Source of the DNA: G965215055 sp965215055
GTDB lineage: Bacteria > Pseudomonadota > Gammaproteobacteria > UBA4575
Assembly: GCA_965215055.1 (NCBI GenBank)
Contig: OZ244046.1
Coordinates: 1,240,001 to 1,304,000, forward strand
Direction: 5' to 3'
DNA: 64,000 nucleotides
This document shows, one piece after another, positions 34,416-42,783 of this stretch (the first letter of the stretch is position 1; each line of letters begins with the position of its first letter). Below the pieces are notes generated by a model. It had not been told where the DNA came from. It ran no database searches and was given only the letters and a program-made list of their open reading frames with translations. The translations under genes were made by a program, and so were the position numbers.

Positions 34416-35105
34416 ATGAATATTATACAAATGATTGCGGTTTGGACCCTGCCAGTTCTGTTTGCTGTTACTCTGCATGAGGTAGCTCATGGCTGGATAG
34501 CGCGTTTTTTTGGTGATTCGACCGCGGCCAAGTCGGGACGATTGAGCCTGAATCCGCTACGACACGTTGACCCTGTCGGTACCATATTGGTACCTGCTGT
34601 TATGATACTGTTACCAGGCAACTTTGTATTTGGATGGGCGAAGCCCGTACCCGTGAACGCGATGCAACTCGGTAAACCCAGACGCGACATGGCTATAGTG
34701 GCGGCAGCAGGGCCTGCCTCAAATCTTGTGATGGCCTTTTTCTGGGCAATCGTCATAAAAGGTTGCTTGGCAAGTGCCGGTAGCGATAGCAGTTATGCCG
34801 AATTTTTTGTCTACATGGGTGCTGCGGGTGTAGTGATTAATTTAATGCTGATGATCCTGAATCTGCTCCCGATTCCGCCTTTGGACGGGGGCAGGGTGCT
34901 GGCCGGGGTAGTGCCAGATAGCTTTTCGTACATACTGCACAAAATCGAACCTTATGGTTTTTTCATGCTTATCGGGTTACTCGTTCTGGGTATACTGGGA
35001 AAATTGATTTTTACTCCGTTTATTATCTTTTTGTCTTTTATTCTGTATTCATGCGGCGTGCGAATGGAGGAATTTCTGCCTTATCTATACCAACTCGTCG
35101 GATAA
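34416..35105 (+). CDS. Site-2 protease family membrane metalloprotease (M50)
   Basis: A 229-residue integral membrane protein with about six hydrophobic segments. The zinc motif HEVAH (residues 21-25) lies in the first helix, and PPLDGGRVLAG supplies the distal aspartate. This compact YwhC-like group has no PDZ domain, and its natural substrates are unknown. It regularly accompanies yciO, trpS and scpAB in Gammaproteobacteria. trpS begins 14 bases downstream. Confidence 0.9.
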   Translation: MNIIQMIAVWTLPVLFAVTLHEVAHGWIARFFGDSTAAKSGRLSLNPLRHVDPVGTILVPAVMILLPGNFVFGWAKPVPVNAMQLGKPRRDMAIVAAAGPASNLVMAFFWAIVIKGCLASAGSDSSYAEFFVYMGAAGVVINLMLMILNLLPIPPLDGGRVLAGVVPDSFSYILHKIEPYGFFMLIGLLVLGILGKLIFTPFIIFLSFILYSCGVRMEEFLPYLYQLVG

Positions 35106-35119
35106 TCAGATTGACGAAC

Positions 35120-36139
35120 ATGGATGCCAACTCTTTGCAAAATAACCGTGTACTGTCCGGTATGCGTCCCACCGGGAGGTTACATCTTGGCCATCTGCAT
35201 GGGGTGCTATATAACTGGCTGGAGTTGCAACATACACATGAGTGTTTTTTCTTTATTGCCGATTGGCATGCGCTGACCACTGAATATGAAGGTGTTCAGG
35301 TCATTTCCGACAGCGTACGCGATATGGTTATCGACTGGTTGGCGGTAGGCTTGGAACCCGATGCCTCAACTTTATTTATCCAGTCGCGTGTCCCGGAACA
35401 TGCGGAGTTACATCTACTATTGTCGATGATCACGCCACTCGGTTGGTTGGAGCGTGTGCCGTCGTATAAAGATCAGCAGGAAGCCCTTAAAGGAAAGAAT
35501 TTGGCAACTTACGGATTTCTGGGCTATCCATTGCTGCAAAGCGCAGATATCCTTATGTACAAGGCGACAAACGTGCCAGTAGGTGAAGATCAAGTCGCAC
35601 ACGTCGAATTGACGCGTGAAGTCGCGCGCAGATTTAATTTTTTATATGGCGGCAAAGATAAAAACGTATTGCCGGAGCCGCAGCCCTTGTTAACCAAGGC
35701 ACCAAAGATGCCCGGTCTGGATGGACAAAAGATGTCCAAGTCACGTAATAATACGATTTTCCTGCGTGAAGATTTTGCTGTCATCGAAAATAAAATCCGC
35801 ACTATGCCAACCGACCCCGCGCGCGTGAAACGCACTGATGCAGGCGATCCTGCAAAATGCCCGGTTTGGCAGTTACATGAAGTCTATTCTGATGAAGATA
35901 TAAGGTCGTGGGTACAAAAGGGTTGCCGCAGTGCTGCGATCGGATGCGTCGAATGCAAGCAGCCGGTGATCGATGCAATTGAAAAAGAGTTACGCCCTAT
36001 TCGTGAATGCGCCGATGAATATGTAAGGGATGAAAGCCTCGTGCGGGGCATCATTGAAAAGGGATGTGAGCATGCCCGCAACGTAGCGCGCGATACATTA
36101 GGTGATGTCAAACGGGCAATTGGGTTATCATATTGGTAG
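35120..36139 (+). CDS. trpS: Tryptophanyl-tRNA synthetase
   Basis: A 339-residue class I synthetase. The HIGH-type motif is HLGHLHG after SGMRPTGR, and the KMSKS loop is GQKMSKSRNN. VGEDQVAHVELTREVARRFN is typical. The frame remains open to 35051 inside the protease gene, but the family starts at the ATG at 35120. Followed by scpA after 19 bases. Confidence 0.97.
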   Translation: MDANSLQNNRVLSGMRPTGRLHLGHLHGVLYNWLELQHTHECFFFIADWHALTTEYEGVQVISDSVRDMVIDWLAVGLEPDASTLFIQSRVPEHAELHLLLSMITPLGWLERVPSYKDQQEALKGKNLATYGFLGYPLLQSADILMYKATNVPVGEDQVAHVELTREVARRFNFLYGGKDKNVLPEPQPLLTKAPKMPGLDGQKMSKSRNNTIFLREDFAVIENKIRTMPTDPARVKRTDAGDPAKCPVWQLHEVYSDEDIRSWVQKGCRSAAIGCVECKQPVIDAIEKELRPIRECADEYVRDESLVRGIIEKGCEHARNVARDTLGDVKRAIGLSYW

Positions 36140-36158
36140 AGCTAATAAATAGCTAGCA

Positions 36159-36992
36159 ATGGATATCAATTCTGGCCTACCAGAGAACCCGCAAGCGGAA
36201 ATGCCGTTTGCCATCGTCAGGGGTGAACCGGTTTCGGTGCTTCCTGAAGACCTCTATATTCCTCCCGATGCTTTGGAGATTTTTCTTGAAGCCTTTGAAG
36301 GGCCGCTGGACCTGTTGCTGTATTTAATCAAGCGACAGAATCTGGACATTCTGGCCTTGCCCGTTTTTCAGATTACAAAACAGTATATGCAATACATTGA
36401 ACTGATGAAGGAGCTGCGGCTTGAGCTTGCTGCCAAGTATCTGGTCATGGCTGCTACGTTGGCAGAAATCAAGTCACGAATGCTGTTACCTAGGCCTGCT
36501 GCAGAGGACGATGAAGAAGACCCACGTTCGGAGTTGATACGTCGATTGCAGGAATATGAAAGATTCAAGAAGGTATCAGAAGAAATCGATGAATTACCGC
36601 GTATGTACAGGGATACGTTCAAAGTTTCGGTCATGCAATCCGAATATGAACGTGAAAAACCACAACCCAATATCGAATTAAAAGAGGTACTGCTTGCGTT
36701 TCATGACGTAGTTCAACGTGCGCAGATGTTTGCAAGCCACCGTATCCAGCGTGAACCGCTGTCCGTAAGGGAGCGCATGTCACGTATACTCAATATGTTA
36801 CAGGTGGAGGATTTTGTGGAGTTTAGGCAATTTTTCAGCCCGGATGAAGGACGTGCTGGCCTCATAGTCACATTTATGGCGTTACTTGAGCTTATCAAGG
36901 AACGTATAATTGAACTGGTGCAGTCCAAGCCTTTTGCCCCCATCTATGTAAAACCGGCTGTTAAGGACTTAATTGAGGATGAGAATCTATAG
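36159..36992 (+). CDS. scpA: Segregation and condensation protein A
   Basis: A 277-residue kleisin subunit that binds SMC heads together with ScpB in chromosome segregation. The N-terminal kleisin signature FEGPLDLLLYLIKRQNLDIL and AAKYLVMAATLAEIKSRMLLP (parts quoted) are clear, and the C-terminal winged helix is at about 200-265. The gene for the SMC protein is not in this window. About 35 residues precede the usual start. Confidence 0.95.
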   Translation: MDINSGLPENPQAEMPFAIVRGEPVSVLPEDLYIPPDALEIFLEAFEGPLDLLLYLIKRQNLDILALPVFQITKQYMQYIELMKELRLELAAKYLVMAATLAEIKSRMLLPRPAAEDDEEDPRSELIRRLQEYERFKKVSEEIDELPRMYRDTFKVSVMQSEYEREKPQPNIELKEVLLAFHDVVQRAQMFASHRIQREPLSVRERMSRILNMLQVEDFVEFRQFFSPDEGRAGLIVTFMALLELIKERIIELVQSKPFAPIYVKPAVKDLIEDENL

Positions 36993-37054
36993 ACACCCTA
37001 TATTCATCTGGAAAGCGTGATTGAATCAATTACGATGTCTAATGAGGTGAAAGC

Positions 37055-37696
37055 ATGGAAGATACCCGGATTAAAAGTATCGTTGAAGCGGCATTAATGG
37101 CTGCGGACACTGCATTGAACATAGACCGGCTATTGCATTTGTTTGAGCTGGATGAGGAAAAGCCGACGCGCGAGCAAATCAAAAAGGCGGTGATGGAATT
37201 ACAGCAGGAGTGTGAAGACAGGGGGGTAGAGTTAAAGAGAGTCACTAGTGGTTACCGCTATCAGACACGTAGTGACGTGCAACCATGGGTGGCACGATTG
37301 TGGCAAGAGAAGCCTCCACGTTATTCGCGCGCGTTACTTGAAACGCTGGCACTGATTGTCTATCGCCAGCCTATTACACGTGGTCAAATCGAAGAGGTGC
37401 GTGGTGTAAGCGTAAGTAGCCACATCATCAAAACGCTGCTTGAGCGTGAGTGGGTCCGTATCATTGGGCATAAAGAGACGCCCGGACGTCCCGCGTTGTA
37501 TGGCAGTACCCGGCAGTTTCTAGATCATTTCAACTTGAAATCTCTGGATGAATTACCTGATCTAATGGAGTTGGTCGACTTGCAGCAAAAACAACCGGAA
37601 TTAAGCCTTGCAGACCCGCAAGAGGATGAGAAAGCTCCGCTGCATGCCGTAAATGATGAAAACGATAGTGCTGATTCAAATGAAACGCTTCATTAG
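37055..37696 (+). CDS. scpB: Segregation and condensation protein B
   Basis: A 213-residue protein with tandem winged helices (about residues 5-170), partner of ScpA in the SMC complex. The signature ETLALIVYRQPITRGQIEEV with GHKETPGRPALYGST is typical. It lies 62 bases after scpA. A Gln/Asp-rich tail follows the core. In many relatives rluB comes next; here an endonuclease-III relative takes that place. Confidence 0.95.
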   Translation: MEDTRIKSIVEAALMAADTALNIDRLLHLFELDEEKPTREQIKKAVMELQQECEDRGVELKRVTSGYRYQTRSDVQPWVARLWQEKPPRYSRALLETLALIVYRQPITRGQIEEVRGVSVSSHIIKTLLEREWVRIIGHKETPGRPALYGSTRQFLDHFNLKSLDELPDLMELVDLQQKQPELSLADPQEDEKAPLHAVNDENDSADSNETLH

Positions 37697-37823
37697 CACT
37701 GCTCAATTTTGTCGCCAAAACGGTTTTGATTGTAAAGTGTCCTCCACTTGCGTGGAAGATGACAGGTTGATGGAGGCACATGGCTGGCATTTTTGATGTC
37801 GTAACACAATCGGTCAACTTATT

Positions 37824-38498
37824 ATGCCGGCGTCGCGTTATTACGGGATATTTGAAAGACTTTTACGGCAACATGGTCATCGAGATTGGTGGCCAGCAGA
37901 TTCCGCATTCGAGATTATGGTAGGTGCAATCCTCACGCAAAACACAATGTGGAAGAATGTCGAACGGGCAATTGACAATCTGAAGATTGCCGATCATTTT
38001 CATGTCGAGGCCATTGTAAACGCGCGACACGCATATCTGGCTGGCCTCATCAAGCCGTCCGGCTATTTCAACGTGAAGGCTAAACGTCTGCAAAGATTCT
38101 GTAAATGGTATATGGCTGCAGGAGGTTACGTGCGGTTGCGCTATTGGCCTACCGCTACATTACGCAAACGATTACTGGGCATATATGGAATAGGCTACGA
38201 AACTGCCGACGATATCCTGCTTTACGCTTTCAATCGTCCCGTATTTGTTATTGATGCGTATACGCGCAGGATTTTTTCACGTCTTGGACATATTCAAGGT
38301 GATGAGCCCTATGATGAACTCCGCCATGCGTTCGAGGCGCAACTTCCCAATAGTCCAAAGCTGTTTGGGGAATACCACGCCTTGATTGTTCAACATGGCA
38401 AGGATGTGTGTAAGGCCAAGCCAAATTGCAAGGCTTGCAGTCTTGGCTCGATTTGCAAATTTAACAACGAAAGCGTTAACCGCAAAAACCGGGATTGA
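37824..38498 (+). CDS. Endonuclease III-related DNA glycosylase (HhH-GPD, COG2231 type)
   Basis: A 224-residue HhH-GPD protein with a C-terminal [4Fe-4S] cluster (Cys196, 202, 205, 211, spaced 5-2-5). The hairpin is GIYGIGYETADDI (about 119-131) and the catalytic aspartate is Asp144 in VFVIDAYTRR. The lysine that gives Nth its lyase activity is replaced by Glu126, so a monofunctional glycosylase is likely. WWPADSAFEIMVGAILTQNT near the start is typical of the endonuclease-III-related group. Its 3' end overlaps the convergent SDR gene by 23 bases. Confidence 0.85.
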   Translation: MPASRYYGIFERLLRQHGHRDWWPADSAFEIMVGAILTQNTMWKNVERAIDNLKIADHFHVEAIVNARHAYLAGLIKPSGYFNVKAKRLQRFCKWYMAAGGYVRLRYWPTATLRKRLLGIYGIGYETADDILLYAFNRPVFVIDAYTRRIFSRLGHIQGDEPYDELRHAFEAQLPNSPKLFGEYHALIVQHGKDVCKAKPNCKACSLGSICKFNNESVNRKNRD

Positions 38499-39240
38499 TT
38501 TTGTAGTTCATGCCTGTAACTTTTTTGCTGTCGGGGCCGATGAAGTACAAGTACGGCGAAACGACTTCGTCTGGTGCCGGAAGGGTTTGGGGATTCACAC
38601 CGGGGTAATTTGCAGTTCTGAGTTTGGTGCGTACTGGGGCAGGGTTCACACCATTGACACGCACGGGTTTATCTCCGTCGAGTTCATCTGCGAGAATATT
38701 CATCATCCCTACCTGTGCAGCTTTTGACACGCCATAAGCTCCCCAATAGGCCTTGGTGCAGTCGTGAGTAGAAAATACGATGCTGGGGTCGGAAGATGAC
38801 TCAAGTGATGGAATACAGCATTTCGCCAGCATGAAGGATGCGTGCAGGTTTATTGTGATGGTATGCAGCCAAGTGTCTAATTGATAGTTTCTTAAGCTCT
38901 GCAAAGCTTCGATGTGACCAGCATTGAGTATCAGCGAATCGACTGGTGAGCTTTGAGTACGGATATATTCTGCAAAACGGACGTAGTCGGTTTCCTCTGC
39001 CGTGGCAAAGTCGATTACATATTTCTGATGAGCATTCGAAGAATTCTGTGACAATGCTTGCAAAAGGGAATTCAGTTTCTTTTCGTTTCTTGCAAGTAGT
39101 AAGAGTTTGGCCCCGTACGCTGCACAAGCCAGAGAGATCGCTTTTCCTATTCCATCCGTTGCACCAGTAACGACAACAAATCTGTTTTTCAGCAGGTCCT
39201 TGCGAGGCAGGTAGTTTTTCAGATCTTTGGAGATGTTCAA
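38476..39240 (-). CDS. yciK: Short-chain dehydrogenase/reductase, YciK-like
   Basis: A 254-residue SDR. The NAD(P) site is VTGATDGIGKA, NAGH is in the middle, and the catalytic Tyr-Lys pair is AYGVSKAA. The end, VTGMNYKINPG, and NPAPVRTKLRTANYPG parallel E. coli YciK. In Pseudomonas the yciK homologue sits beside mupP and ubiG, and here it ends the run ubiG-mupP-rmuC-cysC-yciK. The substrate is unknown. The 3' end overlaps the neighbouring glycosylase gene. Confidence 0.85.
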   Translation of the reverse strand: MNISKDLKNYLPRKDLLKNRFVVVTGATDGIGKAISLACAAYGAKLLLLARNEKKLNSLLQALSQNSSNAHQKYVIDFATAEETDYVRFAEYIRTQSSPVDSLILNAGHIEALQSLRNYQLDTWLHTITINLHASFMLAKCCIPSLESSSDPSIVFSTHDCTKAYWGAYGVSKAAQVGMMNILADELDGDKPVRVNGVNPAPVRTKLRTANYPGVNPQTLPAPDEVVSPYLYFIGPDSKKVTGMNYKINPGFCG

Positions 39241-39306
39241 TGTCGCTTTTCGTTGGTTGCGGTTTCTCTGGTCAATGACGGCAGTTTGGGGATGGAAAAC
39301 AACTGA

Positions 39307-39930
39307 CTATTTTGCTGGAGATATGCCTTTTTCAAGCAGGTAGTTGAGTACCTGATGCGTACATTCTTCTAGGGAATCGGAGCCCGTATTTATAACCAGA
39401 TCGGCATTTTCAGGCTCTTCATAAGGCGATGAGATACCCGTGAATTCAGGAATCAAGCCTGCTTTGGCCTTTTTATAGAGTCCTTTTGTGTCTCTTTCCT
39501 CACAGGTCTCCAGCGGACATTTGCAATAGATTTCAACAAAGTCATCATTGCCGATCAATGCCTTTGCGTAGTGGCGATCTTCTCTCATTGGTGAGATAAA
39601 GGCGGTGAGCGTTATAATGCTCATATCTACCGTGAGTTTACACATCTCGGCTATGCGCCGCAGATTCTCCCTACGGTCCGTCAGCGAAAAGCCAAGGTCA
39701 CCACAAAGGTTATGTCTAACGTTATCACCGTCATATACATAGGTAAGGCATCCTCTAGTATAGAGCTGTTCTTCAACGGAATGCGCCAGCGTGGATTTTC
39801 CAGCTCCGGATAATCCACTGAACCAGAGCACGATGCCACGGTGGCCCAACAGCTTCTCACGTCTGGAGCGAGTAACAGTGGCTGCGTGATATACTGTGTT
39901 GAAACTGATTTTATTTACAATGCTGGTCAT
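39307..39930 (-). CDS. cysC: Adenylylsulfate kinase
   Basis: A 207-residue APS kinase making PAPS for sulfate assimilation or sulfation. Walker A is SGLSGAGKSTLA, DGDNVRHNLCGDLGFS binds APS, and FISPMREDR follows. It is a single-domain protein, not fused to CysN. No cysD, cysN or cysH is nearby; the neighbours are rmuC and a YciK-like reductase on the same strand. Confidence 0.95.
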   Translation of the reverse strand: MTSIVNKISFNTVYHAATVTRSRREKLLGHRGIVLWFSGLSGAGKSTLAHSVEEQLYTRGCLTYVYDGDNVRHNLCGDLGFSLTDRRENLRRIAEMCKLTVDMSIITLTAFISPMREDRHYAKALIGNDDFVEIYCKCPLETCEERDTKGLYKKAKAGLIPEFTGISSPYEEPENADLVINTGSDSLEECTHQVLNYLLEKGISPAK

Positions 39931-39998
39931 ATGCCTTTGCCGTTCGAGATGCCGTACAGTAAATTTTCACAGTTCTTTATGCACACGATGAAAATTTT

Positions 39999-41261
39999 TC
40001 ATGGCTTTACGTTTACTTTTATCTTGTTTTCAATTTCTCGCACTTCTGCAAGTGATTTTTTCTGTTCAATTCCCAGTTGCGTGAATTTTCTTGCGCTAGG
40101 CAAAACTTGACGCTCCAGTGATCCGGTAACCTTGTTGAACTGGTCTACGCTATCACCCAGATTTTTACCTAGTTTGTGCAAGTGTTCAGTAAAGGTAGCC
40201 AGACGGTGATAGAGTTGTTCGCCCAATTCCCGAATTTTTTCTGCGTTCTCCGCCACAGCAAGCTGACGCCATCCGAACGCGATAGCACGAAGCAGGGCCA
40301 CGATACTGGTAGGAGTTGCCAGGATGACTTTATTGCTGAATGCGTCTTCCAGCAGCTGTGGGTCTTTCTCGAGTGCGGCAGACAAAAATTGTTCGCCTGG
40401 GATAAATAATACCACAAAATCGGGTGAATGTTTGAACTGATTCCAGTAAGCCTTGCTTGAGAGTTCCTTCATACGATCCCGGACATTGCGAGCGTGTTTA
40501 AGCAAAAAGTTTTCACGAATGGCTTCGTCATTGGTCTGCGTGGCACTGAGGTAGGCATCCAAGGGCGTCTTGGAGTCCACGATGATTTCACGTTGGTCGG
40601 GCATACGAACGATCATGTCGGGACGCATACGGCTGTCGTTTTCTCCATGCTGCTGCTCATAGAAGTCGCAGTGGTTTACCATTCCTGCGAGTTCCGCGAT
40701 TCTTTTCAGCGTCAGTTCGCCCCATTGTCCGCGCACTTCCGGTCGGCGCAACGCCTGCACTAGATTTTGTGTTTCCATGCGTAAACCGGCTTGTGCTTCA
40801 TTCATCAACTTCAGATGTTGTGATAATGATCCGAATGACTCGCGACGTTCTTTCTCAATGACATGGATCTGTGACTCGGTTTGCTTCAGAGTTTCACGGA
40901 TGGGTTGTAATAGCATTTCGATAGCTTTTTCTTTTTTGTCAAGATTGGCCTCCGCCTGAATTTGATATTGCGAAAGTTTTTCTTTAGCCAATAACAGAAA
41001 ACTTTCGTTGTTTGAGTCTAGCGCTTGTTTTGATAGTGTCAGAAAAGATTGTTCCAGCTTTTGTCGAGCATCTTCAAAGGCCTTTATTTTTTCCGAATGG
41101 ATTTCTTTTTCATGCCAGAGCTGCAAAGATAATTCTTGTTCCCTAGCTCGTAACCGTGCGCATTTGCTGCGTCCTCGGTAATGCATGATCAATGCCCCCA
41201 GTGCACCACTCAGCAGGCACAGAACCGCGCACAGGAATAGAAATTGCCAAGTATCGCTCAC
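39999..41261 (-). CDS. rmuC: DNA recombination protein RmuC
   Basis: A 420-residue protein with an N-terminal membrane helix (about residues 5-25), a long coiled coil (about 40-190) and a nuclease-like RmuC core (RRPEVRGQWGELTLKRIAE, MRPDMIVRMPDQREIIVDSK). It limits inverted-repeat rearrangements in E. coli. A GTG at 41261 is chosen as start because it overlaps the upstream stop codon (GTGA); the frame stays open beyond it inside the neighbouring gene. Confidence 0.93.
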   Translation of the reverse strand: MSDTWQFLFLCAVLCLLSGALGALIMHYRGRSKCARLRAREQELSLQLWHEKEIHSEKIKAFEDARQKLEQSFLTLSKQALDSNNESFLLLAKEKLSQYQIQAEANLDKKEKAIEMLLQPIRETLKQTESQIHVIEKERRESFGSLSQHLKLMNEAQAGLRMETQNLVQALRRPEVRGQWGELTLKRIAELAGMVNHCDFYEQQHGENDSRMRPDMIVRMPDQREIIVDSKTPLDAYLSATQTNDEAIRENFLLKHARNVRDRMKELSSKAYWNQFKHSPDFVVLFIPGEQFLSAALEKDPQLLEDAFSNKVILATPTSIVALLRAIAFGWRQLAVAENAEKIRELGEQLYHRLATFTEHLHKLGKNLGDSVDQFNKVTGSLERQVLPSARKFTQLGIEQKKSLAEVREIENKIKVNVKP

Positions 41262-41950
41262 GCCGTCATCGTCAACTGATTGTGAGTAAGAAGCCAATTC
41301 TTGAGTTCAATGGCTTTGTTGAAAACGACGTCTGCCCCCCAGTTGTGGATATCCCGATGATCTTGGATATAGCCATACGCTGCTATAGCGGTTTTCATTT
41401 TTGCTGCCTTGCCTGCCTGCACGTCACGCAGATCATCACCCATGTATATGCAATCAGTCTTGTCAACACCAATGATGTTTGCAGCGTGCAGTAATTGGTT
41501 GGGGCTTGGTTTTTTTTTGGACAGAGAATCACCGCTAATCATGCAGATGGCTCGAAAGGCGATACCAAGTTGTTGTATCAATGGTTCGGCCAACCGGCCT
41601 GGTTTGTTGGTAACAATCCCCCAAGGAATACCGGTCTGGTCGAGAAAATCCAATAACTTGGGTACGTCTGTGAACAATTTCGTCTTGTTACAAAGCATCT
41701 CAGCGTAGAGCTGTAGAAATTCGTCACGCAGTTGCAAACCTCGTTTTTCTTCCAAATGCTCTCCAAACCCTAGTTTGAGCATGGCGATACTGCCTTTTGA
41801 AGCATGCTTACGTACTACGTCGTACGCAAGCACGTCTTTACCGTATGTCATCAATAATCTGTTCAGTGCATCTGTCATATCAGCTGAGGTGTCCGCCAAA
41901 GTACCATCTAAGTCAAATAGTACGGCCCTCACTTGAGATGAGTTACTCAT
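41258..41950 (-). CDS. mupP: HAD-IA phosphatase, MupP/Gph family
   Basis: A 230-residue HAD hydrolase: motif I is VLFDLDGTLADT, motif II is the TNKPGRLAEP region, and motifs III/IV include KKPSPNQLL and YMGDDLRDV. It could be phosphoglycolate phosphatase. The C-terminal YGYI...NWGADVV pattern and its place beside ubiG, as in Pseudomonas, favour MupP, the N-acetylmuramate-6-phosphate phosphatase of cell-wall recycling. The start lies 18 bases after ubiG, and the stop overlaps the rmuC start. Confidence 0.8.
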   Translation of the reverse strand: MSNSSQVRAVLFDLDGTLADTSADMTDALNRLLMTYGKDVLAYDVVRKHASKGSIAMLKLGFGEHLEEKRGLQLRDEFLQLYAEMLCNKTKLFTDVPKLLDFLDQTGIPWGIVTNKPGRLAEPLIQQLGIAFRAICMISGDSLSKKKPSPNQLLHAANIIGVDKTDCIYMGDDLRDVQAGKAAKMKTAIAAYGYIQDHRDIHNWGADVVFNKAIELKNWLLTHNQLTMTA

Positions 41951-41968
41951 GTAGAATCATCGTGAAAG

Positions 41969-42688
41969 TCAATTTTGTCCTTGCTGTTTTTCGGCGTGGA
42001 CGAGGTAATTTATACTAATGTTTGTTGACAGTGCATAGGATTTGCTGAAAGGGTTGTAGGTTATGCCGACGATTTCATTGGTGCGCATGTGCGCGTGGCG
42101 AATCAAATGATCAAGTTCCGACGGGCGAATCAGCTTTTCGTACTCATGGGTGCCTTTGGGCAACAGGTTCAGGATGTACTCTGCACCTATGATTGCGTAC
42201 AGGAAAGACTTGGGACTGCGGTTTATTGTGGCAAAAAAGACTTGGCCTTGTGGCTTCACCAGTTGCGCACAAGCCTTGACGATTGCGGCGGGGTCAGGGA
42301 CATGCTCCAACATTTCCATGCAGGTAACGACATCAAACGATTGCGGCCTCTCGCCCGCAAGCTCTTCTGCTGAAGTCATCTGATATTCTATATCCAACTT
42401 TTGTTCACGGGCATGGATTCTTGCGACTGTAAGAGGGGCTTTACCAAGGTCAATACCTGTTACCTGCGCACCTCTTTGCGCCATGGATTCGGATAATATG
42501 CCGCCGCCGCAACCCACGTCGAGAACCTTCTTTCCCCCTAGATTCACCTGCTTATCAATATAATTCAGGCGAAGGGGGTTGATATCGTGCAATGGCTTGA
42601 GTTCACTTTCTTTGTCCCACCAGCGATAGGCCATTGCTTCAAACTTGGCTAGTTCTTCTTCATCAACGTTGGTGTGCGTAGCTGGCAT
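41969..42688 (-). CDS. ubiG: Ubiquinone biosynthesis O-methyltransferase
   Basis: A 239-residue SAM-dependent methyltransferase that performs both O-methylations in ubiquinone synthesis. The N-terminal segment FEAMAYRWWDKESELKPLHD is a UbiG mark, the SAM site is LDVGCGGGILSESMA, and GTHEYEKLIRPSEL is typical near the C terminus. First gene of the run ubiG-mupP-rmuC-cysC-yciK. Confidence 0.96.
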   Translation of the reverse strand: MPATHTNVDEEELAKFEAMAYRWWDKESELKPLHDINPLRLNYIDKQVNLGGKKVLDVGCGGGILSESMAQRGAQVTGIDLGKAPLTVARIHAREQKLDIEYQMTSAEELAGERPQSFDVVTCMEMLEHVPDPAAIVKACAQLVKPQGQVFFATINRSPKSFLYAIIGAEYILNLLPKGTHEYEKLIRPSELDHLIRHAHMRTNEIVGITYNPFSKSYALSTNISINYLVHAEKQQGQN

Positions 42689-42783
42689 AGAGAAGGTACC
42701 TGCTGAAGTTTCCCGTAGTCTAATAGTGAAATTAATCTTAAAAAGTGTATTCCATTGCTATCAATGGCTAGTCCATGATTCCG

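Noticed and set aside
37780..37923. ATG with a strong GGAGG site opening a 47-codon frame over the start of the endonuclease-III relative
   Set aside because: The product resembles nothing and the frame overlaps the real gene, which has good family sequence from 37824. The ribosome binding site may be fortuitous or may load ribosomes for the real gene.
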